In this document: in pieces, positions 35,640 to 49,677 of the stretch
How the letters are laid out: every line of letters starts with the position of its first letter
Numbering within the stretch: the first letter of the stretch is position 1
Assembly (NCBI GenBank): GCA_026745465.1
Contig: JACYXH010000221.1
Span: 511,501-575,500 of the forward strand
Direction of reading: 5' to 3'
Origin: Lota lota
Taxonomy: Eukaryota; Chordata; Actinopteri; Gadiformes; Lotidae
DNA: 64,000 bases
Position numbers and translations under genes: made by a program
The notes under the pieces: model-generated
Told to the model about the DNA's origin: nothing
Databases searched by the model: none
What the model saw: only the letters and a program-made list of their open reading frames with translations

Positions 35640-38474
35640 TTTATCTTTCTGTTTAGCTGTTCAGTGATCCATAATGTAGGTTTCTTAGAAATACAGTGAC
35701 AGGCCACATTTATCCTAGTGTCTTTATCTTAACAAATGTAAGGGCCATACACCCTGATTACTTACACATGTTCAGTCATGGAAACGGAAACAATTGACAA
35801 CAGTGTTGTATCATTCAATTAATGTGACTAGAAATGTGTCACCGTTTCAAAAGCAGTTGTCATTGTCGTTGACTTTATTTGTCTAAACCCATGCAAATGA
35901 ATAATAAAGACCTGCTGCTTGTCAACCTCACATTGTTTCAAACAAATGGATGAAAGCAACAGAGAAGCACGTTATCAGAAGAAGCGCACTATCTTTTAAT
36001 TGGATTAGTAAGACACCACAGCTGTTGCATCAACAATTGACCATTTCTGTACTCCCAGACTAGAACTTAAAACTAATGCATTTTGTTCGATCAAGTTAAA
36101 TTGACTATGGCGTAGCATTACTAATTGCTTTGTTTTGTAGGTTTCAACAAAATATTAGCTTTTGAGGCAATATTTATGATGTAATCATGCGTATAGTATC
36201 AACTTTTCATTTTCGTAATTTATTTTGCCATGTCAATGACATTTTATTTGTACATTTGTTCGTTTTTTGAAGAACGTAATATGTACTGGTTTCAGCAGTC
36301 TGGGATTGGAGCCAGGCCAATACATACACTGAATTCTCGAATAAGGGGCCCGAGATGCTGACATGATAGAAGACAAACTGTAGTTGGAGCCGCTGAGAGC
36401 AGTCACTCAATGGATGCTTGACACTAGATGGCTCCACTTCAGCTCAGCGAAAAAAAGAAAAGAAAAAGAAACCTGGACTGGTCTTAGGAAATCACTTGCA
36501 TCCTAGGTAAATTCTGCGAAATGAAATCATGCAGTGAAATGGCATGCTCATCTCTGTCAGGGTGCCAACGAGTTGGCACTCAGCTTACCAGTCAAACGGA
36601 ACCAAGCTTTTCAGATCTCAGCCTGTCTGCAAGATTTCTGGGCAAGATGGGTCATGACACATTCACCCTTCTGGAACACCCTGAAATAGCAGCGCATATG
36701 CCCAACATGGACCCCCGCTAGCATGTAGGGCATGGCAATGGCTCAGGTCCAATACTATCATCTCTCACCAGTTTAACAGTTTTCCTCCGTCGTCCACCAC
36801 TCTCACTTGGTTCCATCTGCTCTCGCTCAGCACGGGGCAGCAGACACTGCTGTAGGCACGAGAGAAACAAAATGACCTCGAGATAAACACTTTTCTTTAC
36901 AACATATTTTTGCTAAAATATATTTAAATCGCTTTACATATTTGGCTTAATATCCACTCCACTTGCTATCGAATTCAAACAAAGCGGAACTTGCATGTAA
37001 TGACTCTGAGTATGAAGTGATCTATTTTTATAATATTTGTATCTATATGATATACGTTATTTACGTTTATTACATATCCATAGTGTTATTGAATACAATG
37101 TTTTGTTTTTCACGATGACTACTTCATGTACATCCGCCTGCAGGCCGAGGTGCTATTGGTCACGGCCCTGGTCGTAGAGATGTACGGGGGTCCACAAAGG
37201 CTCAACAGACCAGAGTTAAGCTTTGTAGTGCATGTGTTTGTAGAGAAAACACTTCATATCTGAGTTTAGAAAATGTATTGACAACCTATGAAAGCACGGG
37301 TGGGTTACATTGTTGGCACTATTCCGTCAGGCTTGTTTGTTTGCAGAAGAAGAAAAGAACTTGAAACACCTTTCATCGGATACGTTCGTGTTGAAGTGTT
37401 TAAAGTACCTACCACATGTTTGTTGGCTTCAGTGCAAGTGGATGGACGTCAAGAATATATAGCTTCATTCTCAGTCCCTTTTTGCATGTATTGTGAGTGG
37501 AATCATTTGGAATGGGTTAAGTATTTTAAGAGAAAATGTAATGTTATGTGTTTTGTAATCTCAGATCCCTGAAGAGTACAGGGGAGGGTTACGCGGAGTT
37601 TGGATGAGAAAACATAAATAATGTCACCTAAAATATGAAATTGGGGACAATTGGGAAGAAGGAGTGTGAATGAACGTTAGGTGGGCTACATTTACACTAT
37701 ACATAGTTATCCCTCGCTCCCTCTATAACCAGTGCTTCTCCCTGTCTTTCTCTTGGGTGTATTTTATTTAATATTTACAATGTTGTTAATCTCTAAATGT
37801 ATGTCAATTGTTTTGGGGGTAATCTGTCCCTGGGTGGTTTAAAATGTTTGACCAATCTCAATGTTTATTTTAGCACCAATAATTCACCCTTTGTATACAG
37901 AAAAGTTAAAGGTTAACAAGAGCGTCTTCCAATCTCTGTTTTCAAAATGCATACGTTATAGTTGAAGATCTTCCCTGTTGTGTCCCAAAGTGTAATGTGT
38001 GGGAAACTTCACTTCAAACACAAACGTTGTTATTGTGTTTTTTTTTGTCTTCATTTAACATGTGGGCTAATAAATACCAAAAGCAACCTGGTAGCTATAC
38101 ATAGTCAATTATAGGTCATATCATTTTCAAAGGAAAACATGGATTAAATTCTGTAAACCAATCACTCAAGGTAGTCAGTCCCTGACATAATAATAATGCA
38201 ATGTGCATCTTTCCATTTTTGTTTTCTCACTGTGGGCCGAGTAGTAATGATTGATGAATCGGTGGGAATTCATTTGTTTATTGGACCTCTGTGTGGGAAC
38301 TCAAAAACATGTCTAATAATCTGACAGCCCGGATAGCTGCATGACTGCTTGACTTGCTGCATGGAAACATCTGGCCGTTGTCAATGCCCAGGCCCCTGTG
38401 AGACTGTCACTTAGAAAACACCCGTGCTGCTAAGCAGGTGTGCGGAACAAATGTAACATCCCTCTTGTCCATAG

Positions 38475-38533
38475 CCGTGCGATGCTGCTTTGCACATTAG
38501 TTTTGCATATGAAACAATCAAAGGATCGCACGG
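38475..38533. promoter_or_regulatory. POU/SOX/TCF-like motif cluster inside inverted repeat
   Basis: The run TTTTGCATATGAAACAATCA followed by AAGG (38501-38524) contains a POU-type TTTGCAT, a SOX-type AACAAT and a TCF/LEF-type ATCAAAGG within 24 bp. It is bracketed by the exact inverted pair CCGTGCGAT (38475-38483) and ATCGCACGG (38525-38533). The motif assignments are established consensus words. Activity is inference. Confidence 0.35.
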
Positions 38534-41171
38534 TTAGTGAAGCCACGTTTGGGGCCCCTTTCGGCTCGTCTTGATTTTGCGGCGCTAAGCGTTGGCGATA
38601 TTGTTTAATTGGTTTGACATTGACCTATCCCTGACCCACTTCAGCATTCACACTATGCAACATTTTTGTTTTCTGTCATGTAAGCAGGCAAATATTGCTC
38701 TTTGTTAAAAAGCTTCATAAAAAAATAACTTTTGCATCATAAAGTGCAATTGAGCTCCTGATTTCAACTCTCACAACTAGACAAGCGTGGCTAAGATGCA
38801 TGTGAAGTTGAGCTGAATGTGGATGAGGGGGATAGAAGATTGTTATACTCCTGTGATTAACTGATAAACAACTACTAATCAAACGCATTCTAACATCAAG
38901 CCAACAGCAAATATGTGCACAGCAAAGTTATTGTTGGCATTGAAATTGGGTGATTCAATGTGGTCTCATCATGGGCCGAGTTGCTCGCAGCTCAAATATC
39001 TCCGCTGCTTATTTGGCTGCTGCGGTCTCGGAGGAGTAGATGCAATTTCTTATTATACATACATGAGTAGATGAGACTTGGTCCAAAAGTTGGCTGTTGC
39101 TTTGAATGATGTTGGTTTGTGTGAGGGTACGTTGTTTGGTTCCAAATGGGCTGTTTTTAATGCAGCGCGTTCATGGCTCGTTGGTTCGTTTTTGTTAGAT
39201 CTTGCTTAAGAGGAATTTATTACTCCTGATTCAGTCCTGGGTTTTGATTGCATGATGTTAATGACCAACAGCAATATGGGAAGAACCCTTTCAGACTCCC
39301 ACAGCCAATCAATGATTGGCAGCTCTAAAAGGGTTTGGGTAGAACGGTTTAATAGTGGAACTTGTACAATTTGGCCAACTGTCAAATTAGGCCTCTACAC
39401 AATGGGGGAAGCATATTACCAGAAAGTTGTGGTGTCCACCCCTTTTGTAAGAAACAATGAAATGCACAAATGTGCCTTAATCAATAGTGCATGTTCAGTG
39501 CTCTGTAAGCTAGCAAACTAAGGATGATAGTAATATGATCAGGCTAGAATATGCCCTCTGGGCAGCTCTTCTTTTTCAGTGCAGTGATGGCAGTCACCTC
39601 TTGGGGTACAAAATGGTATTGCGAGACGGTACGGGCCGGCGCTAGCTGGGCTAGCTGCTAACCTAAGTCAATTTCTCTGCAACCAAATACAAATACGTAT
39701 TTGACATAATGCCAATACTTTTATTTCTTCACATTCTGTTGATAATTGTAGTACATTTTTTTAATGTTTTAATCTAATATTCTTACACGTTGCACCTTCT
39801 AAATTTTGCACTTTTTAAAGTTTTTCACTCAAATCATAGTGAAAACCTACACGTTATGTAATTGTTGGGAGCTCAATTGAGTTGTTTTAAAGCCATATTG
39901 TATAAAGGCTGATATGTTGTCCTAGAACTCTTGGGCAAAGAATGAGGTGGGTCATTCTGTCTGTGACCTCTTTAACAGTATAATAAATACAAAGCAAAGT
40001 TAGAGCAGAAACTTGCTCAGTGGGAAAATAAGCGACATCAACCAGATAGTGAATACTAAATCAGATAATAAAAATACATACTTAGTAGGTTTTCTTACTA
40101 TGATAATTGTGACTAAAGCACATATTTGAAACATTGTTATATCATTCAAATTGGGAGATGCTGGGTACATTTTTTAGGTGAATTAAAATTCAGTTTGGGT
40201 CCCCATCCTTTCGTCAAGCGTCAAATGAATGCTGCATGAGGTTTCGCTGGAAGATATCAAATGAAATTGATAGCGTGCCAAGACAGACTTTAAAGATGGG
40301 ATCTCTCTCATGCACTAAAATGGAAAGTTCTGAACTAGCTTATGTTTTTGATCTCTGAATCCGTCAGTTCCACTCTGCAGAAAGTGGCTGTTATTTCTGT
40401 GCGTTCCGTGCATTATAGTGCAGATTCCCATCCAGCTCACTAAGGTATGCAGCATATCAGTCCAAACGATCCCCTTGGACTGCTCTCGGCATCATCGCTA
40501 TACAATACATTCTATTGACTTCCTCAGAAGCTGCTCTCAAAGAGAATTGATCCTTTTGCCTGGCTAATTTGACTCGTTGCTGCACGGGTACAAAAAGGAA
40601 GGCGCTGAACCATGCAGTCTAAGAATAATAATTTACCTTTACTGTATGGCTCGATATTTTACCACATGCGTGTCAGTGTTTGGTGTGTGTCCACATTTTC
40701 CGGTGCAATGACGAAACTCTGCGGTTGGCCTGAGGTATTAAGGTGCTGGACTGAAAGTTGCTCTATAATAAATTGACTTGGGAGATATTGTTGGCGGGTT
40801 GGTGTGCAAAAATAATCCCAAATATCCACCAACACAGTGGTTGGTGCTATCCCCCTCAAACACAATTAGCGCTATGCATCATGTTCCAATATGCTGGGTC
40901 TCCAGTATGTAATAAAGCATATTATTGAGTTCAAGGCCATAACTTAGTTGCACAGAGCAGATTCAGTTCTATTAGATTGTGGTATGGAATGTGAGTGTTG
41001 TATTACCAGTGCAATTATGTTGCTAGTTATTTGATATTGTCTCTGATGTAGACTGTTTTTTATTATTTATATTTAAGGAAGGATAAAATATAAATACAAA
41101 ATAATGACTGTATAATATTTGCTAATATAGTAACTAATAACTAAATATGAAATCATGTTGGATAATCGATG

Positions 41172-41175
<4 letters not shown>

Positions 41176-41208
<33 letters not shown>
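41176..41208. repeat. (AT)n microsatellite
   Basis: About 16 AT units. Confidence 0.95.
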
Positions 41209-41211
<3 letters not shown>

Positions 41212-41263
41212 TCTTTTTATTTTCATATTATATGAATGAATTATACTTTTTTTTGTTACCCAG

Positions 41264-41354
41264 GACATTGCGAGTCCTTATGTGAACTACATCATATTGA
41301 AGGACACAAGCCATGGCAGACAAATGGCTACAAGAGGCAGCAGTTACAGTGCAG
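41264..41354 (+). other. candidate splice-flanked exon, coding status unclear
   Basis: The acceptor ACTTTTTTTTGTTACCCAG and donor GTGCAG|GTAAAG both look good. The 91-nt segment between them is open in two plus-strand frames (one begins DIASPYVNYIILKDTS). No family is recognised. It could be a noncoding RNA exon or chance. Confidence 0.2.
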
Positions 41355-42313
41355 GTAAAGAGAAAATACAGTGTCATGGTCTAACAAATATTGTAGATAC
41401 AAATGCGTTTTCATGCATTGTTTACTCCCAGCTCTAACAATATTTGCCATCGGCCAATCATAAGCATTGGTCCGTCAAACTGCTTGAACAACCTTTTAAA
41501 GGTTATAAACTACATAGCCCACGACAGTTTGAACATATAGCGGCATTTTCTCAATGTGTAAAATAAAACATTATTTTCCCCCACATACAATGTCAAATAA
41601 TCAGTCAGTATAATGAGATTTCACTCAAATAAGGCAATATTTCTTTGAACAGTAGCGTACCATTATGACTCCGTATTGCTGCTTGCCTTTTATGAATGAT
41701 TGTGTTCTTTCCCTCAATAATCAGGATCAAATTACCCTCGCTAGTTCTGGTTTCACCAGTGAGGGTATTTTATTTGTATGATATCATAATACTGCCTATG
41801 AATGTGCCTTCCCTTTTATCACAGAACGATAATCCAGAAGCTAAATGCGACAAAAGAAAGGGCTCCTTTTATTGTCAATATCTATTACATGTATTCATAT
41901 ATTATTAATTAATAGTTCACATCACATTATTGATTTGTATCTCGTGAAAGCTAGCGCATTGGCCTGATATTCTTTCAATGGACTTGCTTTGGGGCATTTT
42001 TTTAATTGAAAGGGTTAAAAATATATAAATATCAGATAGTTTAATTGAAAAAATTAAGCAATCCACTTATGGCCTCACAAATTCTTCCATTTTGTGTGGA
42101 AACTGAATTATGTAGTTTTCCCCAGTTAGAATGCGTATTCAATGCATGTATTCTAGCTCATATAAAAAGCCTTATCTGAGATGCAACAATGATCTTTTGT
42201 TTTGCCTAACCTCATATTAGTTGGGCCTTTTATATCATGTCAATAATGCATTTTCTATCTAAAAAAATAACACATTGCTGACATATACTCCTGGTATCTA
42301 GTATCTAGTATCT

Positions 42314-42341
<28 letters not shown>
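42314..42341. repeat. (AT)n microsatellite
   Basis: About 14 AT units, preceded by GTATCTA-type repeats. Confidence 0.95.
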
Positions 42342-42345
<4 letters not shown>

Positions 42346-42949
42346 ATTTGTTCTATTTAATATGGGAAACATGTAAATTACCATCTTTGCTGCAATCTCG
42401 TAGAATATTAAAAATGAGCTACCTGAAATGACACGTCTATTACAAGCAATCACATTCTGATTTGTCAAGCTTCATGGGTGCTGGGCGGTTTAAGAGACAA
42501 TAACACAACTGAAATGGATATGTTGATATTTCCTAATATTTGTAATATTAATCAAAGAAAAGCTGAGCCTTGACAGCAATACACATGTAGAAGATTTGAC
42601 ACTATTAAACAGTGTTGGTCCACACATTGAGACAAAAGTCATAACATATTGCATTCGCACCACACTCACTTTGGATCAGAGCAAATACAGCTTAGCATGT
42701 GCACGGCAATTTACCGACAGATGTTTAATTTGTGGTATAACTGTCCTTCTAGGATTCCTGTGTTTGTTTTACCGCCAAAATTGGCTGTGTGATTATGTTT
42801 TACTTTTAGCATCTGAGCCATTCTTGCAAACAGGAGGCTGTGAACTATTAAACAAGTGTGTAAATGTGCACCCAGGCTACCACGCTCCTCTTAAGAGGAG
42901 TGAGTTGTACATTGTTTAAAGAGCACAAAAGGGGTTTGGAAGGGTGGGT

Positions 42950-43067
<118 letters not shown>

Positions 43068-44498
43068 ACAGGTATAAAGGAAGGCATGCTGCCAAGTCAG
43101 TGAGTAAATATCACTGACGTTTCATGATGATTATACATGTCATGCAATTTTATTTTATTTTAGTGTTTGATAATATCATTGTACTATGAGATGCGTTGAC
43201 AAGAATTATGGAAAGACATGCACAACACCCAATGATAATTGCTGCACTCCAAGGCAATAGGACAGTATAAATGTGGTCTTATTGTTGTTTCAGCTAGCAT
43301 CCTAACTTTCGCCGTAAGGATCCACATTTTAAGGAACACTTTTCCAATTTTCCAATTTGCTTTCAAGGCCGTCTTGAAGAAAGAAAAGAAAAAAAGCTTC
43401 AAACCTGTTTTTGTTGCAGTCTGGTCAATTCTTCTTCGTGATAATGGAAGCCATTTCTATGAGGGATTTTTACAGAACACTGTCAATCTGATATACTATG
43501 TTGTTTGTGTGTGTTGATACAACGATCTCGCACCTTTCGACTGGAATCCCTTTTTCCTAAATGTGAATCCTGTTTTCTGATCCTGTCTGGAGTCCGTCAA
43601 TGACTTCGAGTCTGTTTACTTTTGAACCATTATGGCGGAAGTGTTCTTTACCGCTAACCTGGCCTTGTCGAATCCATCACATCGCAGGCTCTTGCTAAAA
43701 GTGTTTATGAAGTTAAGAAAAGTCATAAAAAGGTGAACAAGTATTGCAAAGTGACCATACAACACATTTTGTTGTTTATACAATTCATGAACTTTGGTCC
43801 TGGACCTTGGTTCTGGCCATGGCATGTGGTCAAATACCAGGCTATAAGCGATGGAATGATTCAAAGGCACTCAAAGTGTGCAGTTGACTCTCAGCTGAGA
43901 CGAATGAGCCTCCAGTATGGCGGTCGCTCTCTCTCAAGAGCTCTGGGGTTAGGCTGGCCAGCGTGATGCATGAGATCATGTCGTATGATCAGGCTGAGAG
44001 TTGACCTCGGCATTCTGCAGGTTAAAATCAAAGTCGAAGCATTTGCTCATTTGCTTCTGATTGATGTGTTAAGATTGATTTTGCATTTGTTAGCATAATA
44101 GCATGGACCAATCATCGAGTTGATCTCCAGCAGTTTTGTTATTGACGGTAAAAAGCTCATGAAAATTGAACAGAGCAGTGTTTGCTGACCCCTAACAACA
44201 GAGTGCTGATTGCAGATGAGAAAGGGCATTCACCTTAGCTGCTTAGCAGAGGATTTCATTAACTGATACTAATGACAACACAGTCTCCATTAACACACCT
44301 AGATTCACAGCCCAACTTCAAAACCCATTACAATTTCATCGAGGATAATGCATGTGTGTTGAAGTTATTGTCATTGATGCATGGTAGACATTTAAATACA
44401 ACACTTATAATGAACAAATATAAAGAAAACAACCTTGAATTCAGGAAATACATTTTTGATGTGCGGATGGGCATTTGAATTTGAATAATAATTTCTGT

Positions 44499-44519
44499 AG
44501 CTTCTGGGATTTGTAGTTT
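44499..44519 (-). promoter_or_regulatory. ZNF143/SBF-like motif
   Basis: On the minus strand, ACTACAAATCCCAGAAGC differs at few positions from the known promoter motif ACTACAAYTCCCAGMATGC. There is no associated gene start in view, so it may be a repeat-borne or chance site. Confidence 0.25.
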
Positions 44520-44960
44520 ATTCTCAGATAGACATGAAAGGTATCAATGGTGATCGGTTCTATTCTTTAGTATCCTCTCTAACGCACAATGACCTGCTCT
44601 GCATCGAGTCAGAATGCACAATCCTGGCATTTGTCTGAGAACAGACCGAACAATTGAAGTCCTATTTGCACCTGGGCAGCGTGTGGCCCTCTCCCTTTAA
44701 GTGTTACTAATTCCCCTGCCATTTGAATAAATGTCAGAAACACTGCAATCCGCTTTGGGATTGGCTGCCCACAACAGCTGGCACAGACAACCGCATCGGC
44801 AACCTGGCTCATTGTGTCCGGACTCCCCCTTGCCTTTACCTCCCTTTTTTTTCTCCATTTTTTTTGATGAGGTGGCGGGTATCTCTTCAACCTATTCTGA
44901 GCCGCTGGCTGCAGCACAGTGACAAAACAGGCTGTCCGGTTTTTCCTCCCATGCTATCAG

Positions 44961-45042
44961 ACGCAGGTGGCCGGGTCATGGGGGGAGGATACAGGGCTAG
45001 AGGGGAGCGAGGGCCCGATCACAGAGCATGACATGGTTAATG
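44961..45042 (+). other. candidate splice-flanked exon, coding status unclear
   Basis: An acceptor with a pyrimidine-rich lead (TTTTTCCTCCCATGCTATCAG) and a strong donor (AATG|GTAAGT) bound 82 nt that are open in phase 0 (begins TQVAGSWGEDTGLEGSEG). No family is recognised. Its phase does not join cleanly to the 41264-41354 candidate, so the two need not belong to one gene. Confidence 0.2.
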
Positions 45043-48000
45043 GTAAGTTGCCGAGGACTGTTGGAGCTTGCAGGCGAGATGGCTTCATTCCGTGTGCAGG
45101 ATAGCGAGCCCAGTGAAAGGGGGTGCAGAGGAAGAAGTGGGGGCTTTCAGGAAACAACCCCCCCCCCGGGGTCTCACACCCAACACTGGACATATCCATA
45201 AAATGTATGAAAAATGATTAGGCGCTGACTAATTACCCGTTTAGTGTCGCTGAAAGTTGTTAAACAGACCATTACCTTTTAATACCTAAAGTAAGGAATG
45301 GGATTAATTAAGCAGAAATGTATTCTTCTAGGCTGCCAAGTCCCCTTCCTCACACTCTGTAAAAAACACAGGGTGTGATGGGGTTTGCACCTCAGGGAAA
45401 TAGTTGTAAATGGTCTGAGAAGAGATCTCCACTTTCCCATTCACCAGTTTTGGATGATTGGAGGAATGAGGTGAATAAGCACTTGATGGCAGCCACAAAT
45501 CCAAAGTACGTCTGGTCGTTTGGAATTTATGACTTTTCACTGAATTCTTTCTCTTCCCCCCCATTAGATATTTTTCGATTGGTCGTTCTGCACTTGTTTG
45601 CCATATATTATTGATACCATTTACGTAAAGGTTGTGATACTAAACACTTAGTACTTAGGAATAGTGGCTGTTAAAACAACTAGAAAAATAACTCATCAGT
45701 ATAAGTGTCAGGTTTACATCAAGATACGTATGTTTATTATTTAGCACACAACATCTCACGAGCCAAAGCAGTTTGAGGGAGCACAATGTTCTGTCGGGTT
45801 GTTGTAGTCTGGCTGACCTCGTCATGGCGTGACACCCAGTTGCATTTGGTATTTCTAGTTCCTTATTTGAAGATGACACAAGCATACAGCCTTCAATATC
45901 ACCCTGTCCTCAAATAAACAACCACTCAAAGTCACAAAATACAACTTCTCATGATGCAACATTATGCAGCATTTTGTTATTAATCTTTATCAAAAAATGT
46001 ATTGAAGCCTGATCTTTTGATCTGTTGCATGTTAAAATATATGAATGGGATTTTATTCTCCCTGGACTTCCTGGTATGAGCTGCAGTTGGCCTTCTGGCG
46101 GCCTCTGTGCAGGGTGGTAAATCTGCTTTGGACACTGGGAGATCGGTCTTTCCGCCAGGAGATTTACACTTGACATGCTCTTAAAACCCTAGTCTGACAC
46201 CAAGGGCGCTGGAACCCATTGCCAGACACCAGACCGGCACAGGGCCCACACAGCCATTTAAAAGCTGTGCTTTATGGCTTTTATAGGTGCATTAGCCTGG
46301 CCCAGTGTACCCAGGACACAGGCAAAAAAAGAACAGTGATTGACCACTTTACTAGTGCACACTTATGCCAAGAAATCGCAACTTCAGTATGAGACCTTTC
46401 CGCTGAGACGTCTTAATGGACCTTGACCCTGATTGTTGTCTACTTTTGATCTTATTTCTTTTCATTTTTCATAGTAATGATGATGATACTTACTAGGTCC
46501 ATGGACGAATATACAGTATGTAGTGATATCGAGAACAGCACAAATAGTTTGTTGTGGAAGGACATTCAAACTACACAGAATTATCTGTACACAATTATTG
46601 TAAACTGAACATATCTAGGATGCAATAAATCAGTTTATAGCGTGTTTCGGATTTGTAGCTATTTCAACCATAAAATGAAGTACAATGTTCATTAACATTT
46701 GAGGAAATACCATAAATAATACTGTAGACTTATTACGTTTTCTCAGTTCTTCGTTATACTGCATGCATTCACTTGGGTAACCAAACATGGCAGAGGTAGG
46801 GGGTTACCTTTCAATAAATTTACGTTTATTTCTTCGTGTTTGGTGCAAGCCCAAGACTTAATGAAATGCCACGGCTATTCATCTTTTGACATACCTCGAA
46901 GCTTCTAGGTCAGCAAACCACCGTGAGCGTGCAGATCCGTCCTGACATTTGACTAATTGCAGTCATTTGAGAATGATCACTACTCTATTTTATTGGCGGT
47001 ACACGGCTGTCTAGCCCAACATACGCGCAAACCGCCTTTTCCATGACTTTATTTGAACTCGGACAAATTGAACTAGTCATCAGTGTATCTGTGTTGCCAT
47101 TAAAGACCCACACTAATTGGAGGTGAGTATAGCTTCCATGGCAGCCTTGTTCACTCGCCAGACCCTTAGTACCAATGAATACCAATCATTGATAATTAAT
47201 TCATGGCTCACACATCTCTTGTCTCCTTGGAACTCTCAGCATTGCAGTATAACACCCACGGCGCAATCTACGCCTCCTCCTCCCTTTCCTCCTACTCCTG
47301 CACCCGATTCTAAAAGAAATGACTCTAACCTGTCCTTGGCACTTTGTGCATCACAGGATGAAGACCTTCCGTGTTTGCCTCCTGGGCGAGGGTGGAGCAC
47401 TCTTTATAGCAATAAGCAAGGAGATAAAAAGTGCATAGCAATAGAGAAACGAGAGAAAGAGGGGGGTGGGGGTGGAGAGAGAGAGAGAGGAGTATATAGT
47501 GGGTAAGTAGTAAATATGAGAGATTGGGAAAGCCCTTTTGTAAGGTGATATAAGGGGTGCTTAGGGACTTGCCTGTCCTCATCATCATTTAACTCCTATT
47601 TGTTGGTCTTACTAAACTGTCAGCAATTCTCTCCTTCCTTGGCCTTTACCTGTAAAATGCCATGAAAACGCTGACAAGCTGCCAAGAAAAAAACCACTGC
47701 TGGCCTTTTTTTTTCTGATGCACTTACTGTAGCCAGCCGGGCTGCACTCTGCATGGATATTCTCCATTCATCTATCTATGCATATGCTATTGAATATATG
47801 ACGGCGGCCTGGTTTGCATAGGTCTTGTATAGCTGAGGCTCTAAAATATAAAAACTCAGTGTGCAAGAAATACCAAAAAATGAATTGAATACATGGCCTC
47901 ACACCTTGTTCGCAGTAGTTTCCACTAATTAAAAAATATCGGAAGTCAGTATTAAGCTGTCATTTATACAGGTTATATGTGTTTCACCCACACTGGAGCT

Positions 48001-49591
48001 CACCTAGTCAAGCAGTTTTATACCTGCTTTAACTGTTGTAAAGCTAGCGGGAGACACTCCCAAACAGCGACTTTAATGGTATATCCATTGGGAACATTTT
48101 GAAACGTGATGAATCCAGTTGAATTGCGGTTAAGTAAGGCAATTATTTAGGGCAGGGTACTTTGTAATTCGCCGCTTGTGTAGCAATATTGACCAAACAA
48201 GGAGTTCTGCGGCATGACTGTTTCGCTTGGCTGCCCCGTCTCCTGGTCAGGTAAGGACTGCTAGACACAGTGGGACTCGTCACATCGCTAATTCAGAGTG
48301 TGACCATCTCTTGAATATCCAACATCTTTCTCACTTGTATAAAATGAGGTTCAAACTGAATGGCTGCTAATGAAAGCAGCAGAGCTCATGTAGAGCTATG
48401 CTGCTATGTATTTCACTTTCAGTTTTGACTTTACTGGCAGGCATTCATTATGGTACAACTTGAACACTGATCTAACCTACCTGTGGTTCGCAAATATGCA
48501 TAGGCATTAAAAAGAATTATGATTTCTTTTTTCTTTTTTTCTATAACATAAGCATTTGAATACAGTTTCGAGATTTGAGTTCCTACTTAACGAACAAATA
48601 TCAGAATTGTGGGCTCAGGACACTATTTGCTTGACGAGTACTCATTTACTTGAGTACATGTTTGTTTCCCTAATCAAAACCTCTAAATAAACCACATCTT
48701 TAATGAATACAGATTATTTCCTCAAAGAAGCATGATCCATTCCATTAAGAATCAGTATTTTCATCCCATTCCAATTTTGATTATCGAGTGTGCACAGCTT
48801 TACATACATTATCAAAATATGTTACGCAATATGCCACAGATATATTCTGACGTGTGTATCATTCACAACTTGTTGTAATTCTCTTTGTGACACTATCAAT
48901 GTCTGCCATAAGCTACTCCATTATTTGTCTTCAACCTGACCAACATTCAGCTTCAAACATTCTAGGTCTCAATGAGGAAACAGATGGAGGAAATGGCACC
49001 ATTCACTCATTCCCCTCGGACTCTAATGAGTCGATCAGCTGCACAGAATCATAACAAATTAACATTTCCGATTGTACACACCTCTAATTGGCATTTCTGA
49101 CAGCATTTCTAGAACACATGTGATCCTAGTAACCCCTTTCAAAGGTATTTCATGGAGGGACAAATTGGTTGTCTCGTCTTAAAAAATGAATGTATGATGT
49201 TAATGCATTTTACCTTTCATTAAAAATGTGTACCATTTACAAATTTGAAGTGTTAGCGCCAAAACACATTCTGGCATTTCAAGGGATACATAGTCCATAC
49301 TCATATGGACTATGGAGTGTAATCATACACATTACATTTTACGGTGTCTGTTTTTAAACAAATGCAGAGACTAATTTGACGATCGCATTAGACTCAGCTC
49401 TGCCTTATGATAGCCTTGCCTGTGACCTCATGGGGAACAATTATCACCTCCAATTACCTTTCTTTGTTTTGCACAGCACACTCTTCAATCAAACCGCTAT
49501 GGTGTACGTGGAAGTGACAGGGTTCTCATTAACTCTAATTACTTTCTGCCAAACCATTGGACAGTTTTGTCTTTTATCCCTGGAACTCAGA

Positions 49592-49677
49592 CCCCCCACC
49601 CCCCCCACCCCCTCCTCCCCATCCTCTGAGGCACTTCTTTACCCCAACTGTTTGCCCCCCCCCCCCCCCCCCCCCCA
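49592..49677. repeat. C-rich tract
   Basis: Several C runs, the longest about 21 nt near 49657-49677, in a pyrimidine-rich context. Confidence 0.9.

Noticed and set aside
37151-37263. Open frame after CCGCCTGCAG acceptor-like site
   Set aside because: No usable donor follows and the peptide is not recognised.
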